DNA from: Arenicola marina
Taxonomy: Eukaryota; Annelida; Polychaeta; Arenicolidae
Reading direction: 5' to 3'
DNA length: 64,000 nucleotides
Assembly: GCA_964019135.1 (NCBI GenBank)
Contig: OZ025252.1
Coordinates: forward strand, 5,224,823-5,288,822
The translations under genes were made by a program, and so were the position numbers. The notes under the pieces are model-generated. The model did no database searches. It was not told the DNA's origin and worked only from the letters and a program-made list of their open reading frames with translations. Position 1 is the first letter of the stretch; each line of letters begins with the position of its first letter. Below, piece after piece: positions 36,381 through 50,020 of the stretch.

Positions 36381-36810
36381 ACGGGATTCTCCCTGCACTC
36401 CCCGAACACTGCCCGGACACTCTCAACACCCCTCGGGCACTCCCTCGACACTCCCCTGGTACTCCCCCAACCGGGCACTCACGCGACACTCCGCGGGCAC
36501 TTCCCCCAACACTCCCCTGGCACTTCCCGGACCACACTCCCCGGACCACACTCCCCGGACCACACGCGACACTCCCCGGGTACCCCCCCCCCCAACCGGG
36601 CACTCACGCGACACTCCCCGGGCACTTCCCCCAACACTCCCCTGGCACTTCCCGGACCACACTTCCCGGACCACTCTCCCCGGACCACACTCCCCGGACC
36701 ACACTCCCCGGACCACACTCCCCTGACCACACTCCCCGGACCACTCTCCCCGGACCACTCTCCCCGGACCACACTCCCCTGACCACACTCCCCGGTCGCT
36801 CACCGTACAC
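36381..36810. repeat. Diverged flank with CCCCGGACCACACT repeats
   Basis: It continues the composition of the 23-bp array but with a 14-bp unit (CCCCGGACCACACT) in two blocks, near 36535-36565 and 36655-36795. The two blocks are separated and preceded by repeats of GGGCACTCACGCGACACTCC. Confidence 0.8.
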
Positions 36811-37192
36811 CCTCTGAATACCCATGGAGCACGTTCTCACTACTTCCCGAATCCTCCCTGGGGATCCCTACATACCTTCCGAGTTTTCCCGAGCACGTTC
36901 ACGACCTTGGCTCTCCCACTCTCTTCCCCGAGTACACATCAGACTCCCTGAACTCGCTCGGCGTTACATGTTGGCGTGAACCGTTATTTCATTATAACTC
37001 ACGCATTACTCACGCCCAGCATTTACTCTACGGAATCGATTTTGTGGAGTCGTGACGTAGATGATGGACCCCCTGGAAAACCCCGCCGGAAGTTGTTTTG
37101 TACCGGAAGTCGGTGGAAACCCATGAAGAGCGTAGTGAGTGGAGGAAATGGACTAGGGGGGTGGGAAGTTGGGGGCCGGGGCTGGGTGGCTG
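36811..37192. other. Spacer
   Basis: Unique sequence. No exon is supported. Confidence 0.45.
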
Positions 37193-37390
37193 GGGGGGGT
37201 GGGGGGTGAGGGAGGGGTGGCTAGAGGGGTGAGGGATGGGATGGCGGGAGGGGTGAGGGATGGGGTAGCTGGAGGGGTGAGGGATGGGGATGCTGGTGGG
37301 GTGAGGGACTGGGTGGCGGGAGGGGTGAGGAATGAGGTGGCTGGTGTGGTGAGGGATGGGGTGGCTGGTGGGGTGAGGGTTAGGTTGGCA
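37193..37390. repeat. 24-bp G-rich array (GGTGAGGGATGGGGTGGCTG)
   Basis: About eight degenerate copies of a G-rich 24-bp unit. Multiple GGG/GGGG runs make G-quadruplexes plausible. No gene. Confidence 0.85.
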
Positions 37391-38660
37391 GAGGTGGGAT
37401 TTACATGGAATAGTGACTGCTGTATTAATATATCTGTTAACCTTACGGGAGTCGGGAATTACCTGTGCCGATACACGCCTGGACAATGTGGAGGCCTGGA
37501 TCGATTTTGCGCTAAATTCTGAGTTGGCACATAATTTCGCCGGTACAGACTTAAAGAAAGTCTACATGAAAATTCGCCGGGAATATATGGAATAAAAAAA
37601 GGACGAAAACTGTACCGCTAGGGTTCGTTCGATCAATGGACACGTCTTTATCATTGAATGAGTTTCTTCTTTATTATGCCGGTGGCAAAAGCGTGGCTGG
37701 CTTTATGGCTGTTTACCGCAAGCACGTGGCTTATGCTGTTTTATGCTGGGACCCCGTCATTGCGGAGGTCATATTGCTGGGGTGCGGTTGTCTGGCTCAT
37801 TGGGGCAATGCTTGGACAACACGCATTGGAGGCGGCTGGTCTGCTGTAGCCTGGCGGCGTGGCGTGTCATCGGTTCGGATGTCGTGAAGGACACGTCTGG
37901 GCGATAAATCCCTGTCTTCCCGGCGTTACACACAGTCAGATCGCCGAGCACCATGGGCGGGGGGGGGGGGGGGGGAGGGAGGGGTGGCAGGCCGGGGATT
38001 TAAGGGTAGGTCCGCCGCTAAGTTACCTCTGGCTCCATCAATCTCTACGATGCGGAAAATAGCATACATTTTGTAAATCGGTCCGAGCCGTGTTCGTATA
38101 GAGAAGATTTCACACTAGGATTTTTTTTCTTTTTTTGGGGGGGGGCGGGGGGCGGGGGCATTCTCCTGTGTGGCTCACATATTCATTTTCCCAGGACGCC
38201 TCTATACGGTGGGGGTGGGGGTCGGGATGGCCGAGCACTGAGGAGGGTGTTCGGCGTGACTCAGCGGCTCTGCCGTGGCCTGCAGTCTGCCTGTAATGTG
38301 ACGAGTCTGTTTAATGGGTAATTGGGGCCTGCGACGGAAGGAAGGCCCAAGGCTTCGTGTTAGATTTCTGCTAGATTTGTAGATTTAGTCGCTTCACCGC
38401 TCTTCCAGTTTTTGCGTCAAAGACGTAGACTGTTGTAATTAACGCGGCTGTCGGTTCAACTTGCTCAACGCCCTTACCATGAACGAGACCTTCATTTGGA
38501 TTTACCTTTCTATGATGTTGCATGTATCTGATTCTGCCAGGCCAGTCCATGTGACCGGTATGTGGTTCGATCCCCAACTGTGCAGATGTCCATGTTTGTA
38601 CACGACACATATCCTATGTCTTTCTTCGTTAAAAGTAGGGGGATTGCTCCCGGAGACATC
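37391..38660. other. Spacer with G tracts and a SINE-like fragment
   Basis: It holds G tracts (37960-37978, 38140-38157) and, near 38560-38575, a B-box-like GTGGTTCGATCCCCA within a possible tRNA-derived SINE fragment (38490-38640) without a clear A box. A small hydrophobic open frame at 37676-37849 is judged incidental. No conserved exon is seen. Confidence 0.4.
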
Positions 38661-41600
38661 CTCTCTACGTCGATCTTTCCATTGTCGCGATCAGCCCCAC
38701 AGAGATTAAACCGTCTACCTCGACCTTCCCATTGTCGTGATAAGCCCCACAGAGATTGAACCGTCTACCTCGACCTTCCCATTGTCGTGATAAGCCTCAC
38801 AGAGATTGAACCGTCTACCTCGACCTTCCCATTGTCGCGATCAGCCCCACAGAGATTAAACCGTCTACCTCGACCTTCCCATTGTCGCGATAAGCCCCAC
38901 AGAGATTGAACCGTCTACCTCGACCTTCCCATTGTCGTGATAAGCCTCACAGAGATTGAACCGTCTACCTCGACCTTCCCATTGTCGCGATCAGCCCCAC
39001 AGAGATTAAACCGTCTACCTCGACCTTCCCATTGTCGCGATAAGCCTCACAGAGATTAAACCGTCTACCTCGACCTTCCCATTGTCGCGATCAGCCTCAC
39101 AGAGATTGAACCGTCTACCTCGACCTTCCCATTGTCGCGATAAGCCTCACAGAGATTGAACCGTCTACCTCGACCTTCCCATTGTCGCGATCAGCCCCAC
39201 AGAGATTAAACCGTCTACCTCGACCTTCCCATTGTCGCGATAAGCCTCACAGAGATTGAACCGTCTACCTCGACCTTCCCATTGTCGCGATAAGCCCCTC
39301 AGAGATTAAACCGTCTACCTCGACCTTCCCATTGTCGTGATAAGCCTCACAGAGATTGAACCGTCTACCTCGACCTTCCCATTGTCGCGATCAGCCTCAC
39401 AGAGATTGAACCGTCTACCTCGACCTTCCCATTGTCGCGATAAGCCTCACAGAGATTAAACCGTCTACCTCGACCTTCCCATTGTCGTGATCAGCCTCAC
39501 AGAGATTGAACCGTCTACCTCGACCTTCCCATTGTCGCGATCAGCCTCACAGAGATTGAACCGTCTACCTCGACCTTCCCATTGTCGCGATAAGCCTCAC
39601 AGAGATTGAACCGTCTACCTCGACCTTCCCATTGTCGCGATCAGCCTCACAGAGATTGAACCGTCTACCTCGACCTTCCCATTGTCGCGATAAGCCCCAC
39701 AGAGATTGAACCGTCTACCTCGACCTTCCCATTGTCGCGATCAGCCTCACAGAGATTGAACTGTCTACCTCGACCTTCCCATTGTCGCGATAAGTCCCAC
39801 AGAGATTAAACCGTCTACCTCGACCTTCCCATTGTCGCGATCAGCCTCACAGAGATTGAACTGTCTACCTCGACCTTCCCATTGTCGCGATAAGTCCCAC
39901 AGAGATTAAACCGTCTACCTCGACCTTCCCATTGTCGTGATAAGCCTCACAGAGATTGAACCGTCTACCTCGACCTTCCCATTGTCGCGATAAGCCCCAC
40001 AGAGATTAAACCGTCTACCTCGACCTTCCCATTGTCGCGATAAGTCCCACAGAGATTGAACCGTCTACCTCGACCTTCCCATTGTCGCGATAAGCCTCAC
40101 AGAGATTGAACCGTCTACCTCGACCTTCCCATTGTCGCGATAAGCCTCACAGAGATTAAACCGTCTACCTCGACCTTCCCATTGTCGCGATCAGCCTCAC
40201 AGAGATTGAACCGTCTACCTCGACCTTCCCATTGTCGCGATAAGCCTCACAGAGATTGAACCGTCTACCTCGACCTTCCCATTGTCGCGATCAGCCCCAC
40301 AGAGATTAAACCGTCTACCTCGACCTTCCCATTGTCGCGATAAGCCTCACAGAGATTGAACCGTCTACCTCGACCTTCCCATTGTCGCGATAAGCCCCAC
40401 AGAGATTAAACCGTCTACCTCGACCTTCCCATTGTCGTGATAAGCCTCACAGAGATTGAACCGTCTACCTCGACCTTCCCATTGTCGCGATCAGCCTCAC
40501 AGAGATTGAACCGTCTACCTCGACCTTCCCATTGTCGCGATAAGCCTCACAGAGATTAAACCGTCTACCTCGACCTTCCCATTGTCGTGATCAGCCTCAC
40601 AGAGATTGAACCGTCTACCTCGACCTTCCCATTGTCGCGATCAGCCTCACAGAGATTGAACCGTCTACCTCGACCTTCCCATTGTCGCGATAAGCCTCAC
40701 AGAGATTGAACCGTCTACCTCGACCTTCCCATTGTCGCGATCAGCCTCACAGAGATTGAACCGTCTACCTCGACCTTCCCATTGTCGCGATAAGCCCCAC
40801 AGAGATTGAACCGTCTACCTCGACCTTCCCATTGTCGCGATCAGCCTCACAGAGATTGAACTGTCTACCTCGACCTTCCCATTGTCGCGATAAGTCCCAC
40901 AGAGATTAAACCGTCTACCTCGACCTTCCCATTGTCGCGATCAGCCTCACAGAGATTGAACTGTCTACCTCGACCTTCCCATTGTCGCGATAAGTCCCAC
41001 AGAGATTAAACCGTCTACCTCGACCTTCCCATTGTCGCGATGAGTCCCACAGAGATTAAACCGTCTACCTCGACCTTCCCATTGTCGCGATAAGCCTCAC
41101 AGAGATTAAACCGTCTACCTCGACCTTCCCATTGTCGTGATAAGCCTCACAGAGATTGAACCGTCTACCTCGACCTTCCCATTGTCGCGATCAGCCTCAC
41201 AGAGATTGAACCGTCTACCTCGACCTTCCCATTGTCGCGATAAGTCCCACAGAGATTAAACCGTCTACCTCGACCTTCCCATTGTCGCGATAAGCCTCAC
41301 AGAGATTAAACCGTCTACCTCGACCTTCCCATTGTCGCGATAAGCCTCACAGAGATTGAACCGTCTACCTCGACCTTCCCATTGTCGCGATCAGCCTCAC
41401 AGAGATTGAACCGTCTACCTCGACCTTCCCATTGTCGCGATAAACCTCACAGAGATTGAACCGTCTACCTCGACCTTCCCATTGTCGCGATAAGCCCCAC
41501 AGAGATTAAACCGTCTACCTCGACCTTCCCATTGTCGCGATAAGCCCCACAGAGATTAAACCGTCTACCTCGACCTTCCCATTGTCGCGATAAGTCCCAC

Positions 41601-44600
41601 AGAGATTGAACCGTCTACCTCGACCTTCCCATTGTCGCGATAAGCCTCACAGAGATTGAACCGTCTACCTCGACCTTCCCATTGTCGCGATAAGCCTCAC
41701 AGAGATTGAACCGTCTACCTCGACCTTCCCATTGTCGCGATAAGCCTCACAGAGATTGAACCGTCTACCTCGACCTTCCCATTGTCGCGATAAGCCCCAC
41801 AGAGATTGAACCGTCTACCTCGACCTTCCCATTGTCGCGATAAGCCTCACAGAGATTGAACCGTCTACCTCGACCTTCCCATTGTCGCGATAAGCCTCAC
41901 AGAGATTGAACCGTCTACCTCGACCTTCCCATTGTCGCGATAAGCCTCACAGAGATTGAACCGTCTACCTCGACCTTCCCATTGTCGCGATAAGCCCCAC
42001 AGAGATTGAACCGTCTACCTCGACCTTCCCATTGTCGCGATAAGCCCCACAGAGATTAAACCGTCTACCTCGACCTTCCCATTGTCGCGATAAGCCTCAC
42101 AGAGATTAAACCGTCTACCTCGACCTTCCCATTGTCGCGATAAGCCCCACAGAGATTGAACCGTCTACCTCGACCTTCCCATTGTCGCGATCAGCCTCAC
42201 AGAGATTAAACCGTCTACCTCGACCTTCCCATTGTCGCGATAAGCCCCACAGAGATTGAACCGTCTACCTCGACCTTCCCATTGTCGCGATAAGCCTCAC
42301 AGAGATTGAACCGTCTACCTCGACCTTCCCATTGTCGCGATAAGCCCCACAGAGATTGAACCGTCTACCTCGACCTTCCCATTGTCGCGATAAGCCTCAC
42401 AGAGATTGAACCGTCTACCTCGACCTTCCCATTGTCGCGATAAGCCCCACAGAGATTGAACCGTCTACCTCGACCTTCCCATTGTCGCGATCAGCCTCAC
42501 AGAGATTGCACCGTCTACCTCGACCTTCCCATTGTCGCGATAAGCCCCACAGAGATTGCACCGTCTACCTCGACCTTCCCATTGTCGCGATAAGCCTCAC
42601 AGAGATTGAACCGTCTACCTCGACCTTCCCATTGTCGCGATAAGCCTCACAGAGATTAAACCGTCTACCTCGACCTTCCCATTGTCGCGATCAGCCCCAC
42701 AGAGATTAAACCGTCTACCTCGACCTTCCCATTGTCGCGATAAGCCTCACAGAGATTAAACCGTCTACCTCGACCTTCCCATTGTCGCGATAAGCCTCAC
42801 AGAGATTAAACCGTCTACCTCGACCTTCCCATTGTCGCGATCAGCCTCACAGAGATTGAACCGTCTACCTCGACCTTCCCATTGTCGCGATAAGCCCCAC
42901 AGAGATTGAACCGTCTACCTCGACCTTTCCATTGTCGCGATAAGCCCCACAGAGATTGAACCGTCTACCTCGACCTTCCCATTGTCGCGATCAGCCTCAC
43001 AGAGATTGCACCGTCTACCTCGACCTTCCCATTGTCGCGATAAGCCCCACAGAGATTGCACCGTCTACCTCGACCTTCCCATTGTCGCGATAAGCCTCAC
43101 AGAGATTGAACCGTCTACCTCGACCTTCCCATTGTCGCGATCAGCCTCACAGAGATTGCACCGTCTACCTCGACCTTCCCATTGTCGCGATAAGCCTCAC
43201 AGAGATTGAACCGTCTACCTCGACCTTCCCATTGTCGCGATAAGCCCCACAGAGATTGAACCGTCTACCTCGACCTTCCCATTGTCGCGATAAGCCCCAC
43301 AGAGATTAAACCGTCTACCTCGACCTTCCCATTGTCGCGATCAGCCTCACAGAGATTGAACCGTCTACCTCGACCTTCCCATTGTCGCGATAAGCCCCAC
43401 AGAGATTAAACCGTCTACCTCGACCTTCCCATTGTCGCGATAAGCCTCACAGAGATTAAACCGTCTACCTCGACCTTCCCATTGTCGTGATAAGCCTCAC
43501 AGAGATTGAACCGTCTACCTCGACCTTCCCATTGTCGCGATCAGCCTCACAGAGATTGAACCGTCTACCTCGACCTTCCCATTGTCGCGATAAGTCCCAC
43601 AGAGATTAAACCGTCTACCTCGACCTTCCCATTGTCGCGATAAGCCTCACAGAGATTAAACCGTCTACCTCGACCTTCCCATTGTCGCGATAAGCCTCAC
43701 AGAGATTGAACCGTCTACCTCGACCTTCCCATTGTCGCGATCAGCCTCACAGAGATTGAACCGTCTACCTCGACCTTCCCATTGTCGCGATAAGCCTCAC
43801 AGAGATTGAACCGTCTACCTCGACCTTCCCATTGTCGCGATAAGCCCCACAGAGATTAAACCGTCTACCTCGACCTTCCCATTGTCGCGATAAGCCCCAC
43901 AGAGATTAAACCGTCTACCTCGACCTTCCCATTGTCGCGATAAGTCCCACAGAGATTGAACCGTCTACCTCGACCTTCCCATTGTCGCGATAAGCCTCAC
44001 AGAGATTGAACCGTCTACCTCGACCTTCCCATTGTCGCGATAAGCCTCACAGAGATTGAACCGTCTACCTCGACCTTCCCATTGTCGCGATAAGCCTCAC
44101 AGAGATTGAACCGTCTACCTCGACCTTCCCATTGTCGCGATAAGCCCCACAGAGATTGAACCGTCTACCTCGACCTTCCCATTGTCGCGATAAGCCTCAC
44201 AGAGATTGAACCGTCTACCTCGACCTTCCCATTGTCGCGATAAGCCTCACAGAGATTGAACCGTCTACCTCGACCTTCCCATTGTCGCGATAAGCCTCAC
44301 AGAGATTGAACCGTCTACCTCGACCTTCCCATTGTCGCGATAAGCCCCACAGAGATTGAACCGTCTACCTCGACCTTCCCATTGTCGCGATAAGCCCCAC
44401 AGAGATTAAACCGTCTACCTCGACCTTCCCATTGTCGCGATAAGCCTCACAGAGATTAAACCGTCTACCTCGACCTTCCCATTGTCGCGATAAGCCCCAC
44501 AGAGATTGAACCGTCTACCTCGACCTTCCCATTGTCGCGATCAGCCTCACAGAGATTAAACCGTCTACCTCGACCTTCCCATTGTCGCGATAAGCCCCAC

Positions 44601-45936
44601 AGAGATTGAACCGTCTACCTCGACCTTCCCATTGTCGCGATAAGCCTCACAGAGATTGAACCGTCTACCTCGACCTTCCCATTGTCGCGATAAGCCCCAC
44701 AGAGATTGAACCGTCTACCTCGACCTTCCCATTGTCGCGATAAGCCTCACAGAGATTGAACCGTCTACCTCGACCTTCCCATTGTCGCGATAAGCCCCAC
44801 AGAGATTGAACCGTCTACCTCGACCTTCCCATTGTCGCGATCAGCCTCACAGAGATTGCACCGTCTACCTCGACCTTCCCATTGTCGCGATAAGCCCCAC
44901 AGAGATTGCACCGTCTACCTCGACCTTCCCATTGTCGCGATAAGCCTCACAGAGATTGAACCGTCTACCTCGACCTTCCCATTGTCGCGATAAGCCTCAC
45001 AGAGATTAAACCGTCTACCTCGACCTTCCCATTGTCGCGATCAGCCCCACAGAGATTAAACCGTCTACCTCGACCTTCCCATTGTCGCGATAAGCCTCAC
45101 AGAGATTAAACCGTCTACCTCGACCTTCCCATTGTCGCGATAAGCCTCACAGAGATTAAACCGTCTACCTCGACCTTCCCATTGTCGCGATCAGCCTCAC
45201 AGAGATTGAACCGTCTACCTCGACCTTCCCATTGTCGCGATAAGCCCCACAGAGATTGAACCGTCTACCTCGACCTTTCCATTGTCGCGATAAGCCCCAC
45301 AGAGATTGAACCGTCTACCTCGACCTTCCCATTGTCGCGATCAGCCTCACAGAGATTGCACCGTCTACCTCGACCTTCCCATTGTCGCGATAAGCCCCAC
45401 AGAGATTGCACCGTCTACCTCGACCTTCCCATTGTCGCGATAAGCCTCACAGAGATTGAACCGTCTACCTCGACCTTCCCATTGTCGCGATCAGCCTCAC
45501 AGAGATTGCACCGTCTACCTCGACCTTCCCATTGTCGCGATAAGCCTCACAGAGATTGAACCGTCTACCTCGACCTTCCCATTGTCGCGATAAGCCCCAC
45601 AGAGATTGAACCGTCTACCTCGACCTTTCCATTGTCGCGATAAGCCCCACAGAGATTAAACCGTCTACCTCGACCTTCCCATTGTCGCGATGAGTCCCAC
45701 AGAGATTAAACCGTCTACCTCGACCTTCCCATTGTCGCGATAAGCCTCACAGAGATTGAACCGTCTACCTCGACCTTCCCATTGTCGCGATAAGCCCCAC
45801 AGAGATTGAACCGTCTACCTCGACCTTCCCATTGTCGCGATAAGCCTCACAGAGATTAAACCGTCTACCTCGACCTTCCCATTGTCGCGATAAGCCTCAC
45901 AGAGATTGAACCGTCTACCTCGACCTTCCCATTGTC
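38661..45936. repeat. 50-bp tandem array, 7.3 kb, with higher-order repeats
   Basis: About 145 copies of a 50-bp unit containing CGACCTTCCCATTGTCGCGA, then TAAGCCTCACAGAGATT(A/G)AA and CCGTCTACCT. Variation is confined to a few sites: TCGCGA/TCGTGA, TAAGCC/TCAGCC, CTCAC/CCCAC, TTGAA/TTAAA/TTGCA. Marker variants show large internal duplications: CTGTCTACCT at 39761 and 39861 recurs at 40861 and 40961 (1,100 bp = 22 units), and CGACCTTTCC at 42921 recurs at 45271 (2,350 bp = 47 units). The array runs into an assembly gap, so its true length is unknown. Confidence 0.97.
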
Positions 45937-46136
45937 NNNNNNNNNNNNNNNNNNNNNNNNNNNNNNNNNNNNNNNNNNNNNNNNNNNNNNNNNNNNNNNN
46001 NNNNNNNNNNNNNNNNNNNNNNNNNNNNNNNNNNNNNNNNNNNNNNNNNNNNNNNNNNNNNNNNNNNNNNNNNNNNNNNNNNNNNNNNNNNNNNNNNNNN
46101 NNNNNNNNNNNNNNNNNNNNNNNNNNNNNNNNNNNN
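45937..46136. other. Assembly gap of exactly 200 N
   Basis: A round-number N run at the edge of the 50-bp array. It is probably a placeholder of unknown true length where the array could not be resolved. Confidence 0.99.
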
Positions 46137-46164
46137 GAATAATTAACGTTGTGCGGAAGTTATT

Positions 46165-47185
46165 TCCTGTTACATATATGTATATACCTCGACACGTGGC
46201 AGACATAGATGTATATACCTCGACACGTGGCAGACATAGATGTATATACCTCGACACGTGGCAGACATAGATATATATACCACGACACGTGGCAGACCTA
46301 TATGTATATACCTCGACACGTGGCAGACATATATGTATATACCTCGACACGTGGCAGACATATATGTATATACCTCGACACGTGGCAGACATAGATGTAT
46401 ATACCTCGACACGTGGCAGACATAGATATATATACCACGACACGTGGCAGACCTATATGTATATACCTCGACACGTGGCAGACATATATGTACATACCTC
46501 GACACGTGGCAGACATAGATGTATATACCTCGACACGTGGCAGACATAGATGTATATACCTCGACACGTGGCAGACCTATATGTATATACCTCGACACGT
46601 GGCAGACATATATGTATATACCTCGACACGTGGCAGACATGTATATACCTCGACACGTGGTAGACATATATGTATATACCTCGACAACGTGGCAGGCATA
46701 GATGTATATACCTTGACACGTGGCAGACATAGATGTATATACCTCGACACATGGCAGACCTATATGTATATACCTCGACACGTGGCAGACATATATGTAT
46801 ACACCTCGACACGTGGCAGACATGTATATACCTCAACACGTGGCAGACCTATATGTGCATACCTCGACACGTGGCAGACATATATGTATATACCTCGACA
46901 CGTGACAGACATATATATACCTGGACACGTGGCAGACATGTATATACCTCAACACGTGGCAGACCTAGATGTGCATACCTCGACACGTGGCAGACATATA
47001 TGTATATACCTCGACACGTGGCAGACATGTATATACCTCAACACGTGGCAGACCTATATGTGCATACCTCGACACGTGACAGACATATATATACCTGGAC
47101 ACGTGGCAGACATGTATATACCTCAACACGTGGCAGACATGTATATACCTCGACACATGGCAGACATATATATATAACCACCCAC
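46165..47185. repeat. 31-bp tandem array with CACGTG in each unit
   Basis: About 33 copies of a 31-bp unit with TATATACCTCGACACGTGGC and AGACATAGATG blocks. Shorter units lacking part of the AGATG/TATATG segment appear from 46639 on. Each unit has the E-box/G-box hexamer CACGTG and a TATATA tract. Confidence 0.95.
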
Positions 47186-48049
47186 GGCATCATGAGCAAT
47201 CACCCCCCCCCCCCCACCCCACCCCTAGCCCCCCGCCCCCCTATTCATTATAGATCCCCGTGGAAGCCCCCCCCCCCACACCGCCGGGACACTAATGCTA
47301 AGGGTGTATGAATAGTGCAGAGGGTGGTAGTGCCGTCCCCGGTCTCTCCCCACTGAGTTATAATGTCCATTGCCCTTCTTCTAACCCTGATGAATTGCCG
47401 CCGTCTCCTCTTCCACACCTTCCGAGGTGCGTCTAACCCCGTGAGGCGCCACTCTCTTTGCTCCATTATGATGGACAGCTCAATCCAGCCAGTCAGCCCT
47501 GGGTGCCAGAGGGGTGGGGGGTGGGGGGCGCCATCTTCATCGAGGGAAATTACCTTGACGGAAGACTTTGAGAGAAAGTAACACAAAAATGGACATCTTT
47601 TACCCGAGTCTCGGAGCTGGCGGTGGCGGTGGCGGTCGACCAACGTCGTTATAATTATGTCGTATTCGCACGCGGTTTGTGCCCAAAAAAAGGGACGCAC
47701 TCGACAAAACAGTAGTGGGTCCCGCCCGGCCCGGAGTGGATAAATGTCTTACAGTTCCACCGAGTGGCCTAGGCGCTGTGTTTGTGTCTTAGTGCGGGCC
47801 GAAGCCCCATGGGTGGGTGGGTGGGTGGGTGTGTGGGAAGGGTGTGGGGCTACTGGCGGGGGGGGGGGGGGTAGGTGGGTAGTGTTGCAGAAGGCTGTTG
47901 TTAGTTTTTGGGAGGGGAGGGAGGTATGGCGTGGGTGCTGGTTAGGCACTATGAATACCTGATCCATTTCGCCCGATACATCATGTCTGAGTGCAGAGGG
48001 TGGGAGTGCCCACCCCTCTCGTGCCGTGCCGGGTGGGGGGTGGGGTGGG
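47186..48049. other. C- and G-rich spacer
   Basis: C tracts near 47202-47216 and 47266-47277, G tracts near 47860-47870. A minus-strand open frame at 47248-47700 has an Arg-rich segment but no splice or homology support. Confidence 0.4.
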
Positions 48050-48260
48050 GGTGTGAAGGATGGGGAGGAGTAAAGGGGGTTGTAAGGGAGGGTGGGGTTG
48101 GGGTGTGAAGAATGGAGAGGAATGGAAGAGAGGGGGTTGTGGGTGGTGGTGGGGATGTGAAGGATGAAGAGGGGGGAGAGGGTTGTAGAGGGAGGGTGGT
48201 GGTGGGAGGGTGAAGGATGGAGATGGGAGAGGGGGGATGGAGATGATGGAGGATAGATGC
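48050..48260. repeat. G-rich degenerate repeats (GTGAAGGATG words)
   Basis: Four degenerate copies, 50-65 bp apart, of GTGAAGGATGGGGAGGAG followed by GGGGGTTGTA. Strongly purine-rich plus strand. Confidence 0.65.
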
Positions 48261-50020
48261 GAGTGACGGGATTGGGTCGGTGGGGGGGGGGGGGAGTTTT
48301 CTTGGGCGAGAGGCGGGGTTAATAGGATTGCTAGCCTTAAATGTCTCCCCTCGTGTCGGCTCGCTCACCCGCGGCACAGAACACCCCTCAAACTGCCCCC
48401 GCCCACTCTCCGCCCCCACCCCTCCCTGGCCCCCCGCCACCCCTCCCTGGCCCCCCGCCACCCCTCAAACTACCCCTCCCTGACCCCCGCCTCCCCTGTC
48501 ACCCCTCAAATCCCCCCCCACCCCTCCCTGGCCCCCGCCACCCCTCCCTGGCCCCCCGCCACCCCTCAAGCTACCCTCCACCCCTGCCTACCCCCCCACC
48601 CCTCCCTGCTCCCCCGCCACCCCCCATTCCCCCTCCACCCCTGCCGCCTCTCCGGCCACTCTGTCTTCCCCGGCCGGGGGTCTCCATGGCCACCGCCCCG
48701 GCATCAGAGCGTGAAGGTTGCGGAACTTAGACTGGCTTTGCTCGCATATTACCAAGAGGTCCATTCGGGATTTTAATTGCCCACTCGCAACCAGACAATA
48801 GACCATTAGTCCGTCATGGAAAACGAATGACGTCATTAACGTGTCTTACTTTACGGCCAGAACGAGGCACACCCGTCCGCTCTGCGCCCTGGCGGCGAAA
48901 GAGACAGCCTCGGAAACTCTACCCCTTCCCCCGTCAACTCCCCCCCCCCCCGCCCTATCCCCCTCCTCCCCCCCCCCCCCCCAACTCGTCCTCGTTTCTG
49001 GCGGTTTTTTGCGATGCATCCCATAATGATCCCTCCATCGCGGCGCGGCGCGGACCGGGGCCTGAGCGGCACTAGCGCCCCCTACAAGGAGAGGGAGACG
49101 CCCGTCGAATTGGTCTCTCGTGGCCCCCGTAAGAAGGATGTCTTTTCCCCCTCTCTCGGGAGCATTATAGATGCGTGATAAAGGGATAAAGCCTCGATAT
49201 GACGTCTCGTTGAGATCGACCAATTTACTGATATTAGTTAGGGCCCCTGGGCCCGCCTCGGGGAGAGGGGGTGAGGGAGGGAGGGAGGGGGAGGGGTTGT
49301 TACTGGTGGATGACTGCTCCATAACTCATCAACGGTAAACGATGTTAATTTCGGAGTCGTGGATTTATCTCCGGACCGTGGCCCTCTTGCAGGGTCCTAG
49401 CATTCCTGGGTGGGTGGGGTGCGGCCGTGGGTTGGGGGTGGAGGGCAACTCCAGCTTTTATCTCTAAGCAGGGACCCTTTTGGGGATGCTGGTGGTGGTG
49501 GTGGTGATGGTGGGGATGTCTATAGAATGGGGGTCAAGTTATGTTTTTTGTCGATATCTTTCAGTCGTGAGTCCGCCGTAATCTGTTGTGATTTGTCGTC
49601 GTATTCTTCTTTGATGGTCGCTTTGTCTGCCGGAGATACGTCATAATACCCAAGCGCCCCTCAAAGCGCTCCCATTAAAGATGGGGGAATTCAATTATAG
49701 CGGCTGACGTGGCCACGAGGCGGCGCGAGAGTCAGATGGGTAGTTACTGCCGCCGAGTCTCCCGTCCCTAGGGCCCCCATCGTCACTGACTAAACGTGTC
49801 TTAACGCATGCAGGGAAGTTAGTTTTTCGCCCGACGAGCGTGAAATTTAATGTGACATGGCCATTGCATGCATGATATGATGATGACTCGAGAAGGAAGA
49901 TGTGTGAATAAACTGCTCCATTTCACTAATGAATAATTGTTACGTTAACTCCACGCGGGGGAGATGATGGCATCCGATAATCTCTTTAATCGCCACTCGT
50001 CATGTCGCAATCGTTGGGGT
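48261..50020. other. Spacer upstream of the first FUT8 exon in the window
   Basis: It includes a C-rich degenerate repeat at 48375-48650 (CCCTCCCTGGCCCCCCGCCA words). I searched by eye for an exon encoding the FUT8 stem and coiled coil and found none. Probably intron or intergenic sequence of FUT8. Confidence 0.4.

Noticed and set aside
34291..36817. Open frames of about 770-820 codons in the 23-bp array
   Set aside because: The unit lacks stops in every phase. Peptides are low-complexity Pro/Thr/His or Gly/Glu/Cys repeats on opposite strands.
37413..37595. 60-codon frame ending next to an AATAAA-like sequence
   Set aside because: The stop and the AATAAA are the same A-rich stretch; nothing else supports a gene.
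37676..37849. 57-codon hydrophobic open frame
   Set aside because: Membrane-like composition, but it is short, overlaps another frame of similar length, and has no splice, promoter or homology support.
38661..45936. CRISPR array
   Set aside because: A 50-bp unit repeats continuously with no variable spacers; the window is eukaryotic and has no cas genes.
47248..47700. Minus-strand 150-codon frame with an Arg-rich APRKVWKRRRRQFIRVRRR segment
   Set aside because: Slightly reminiscent of basic structural domains, but codon third positions are not GC-biased as in the real exons, no acceptor or donor pair was convincing, and the ends run into C/G tracts.
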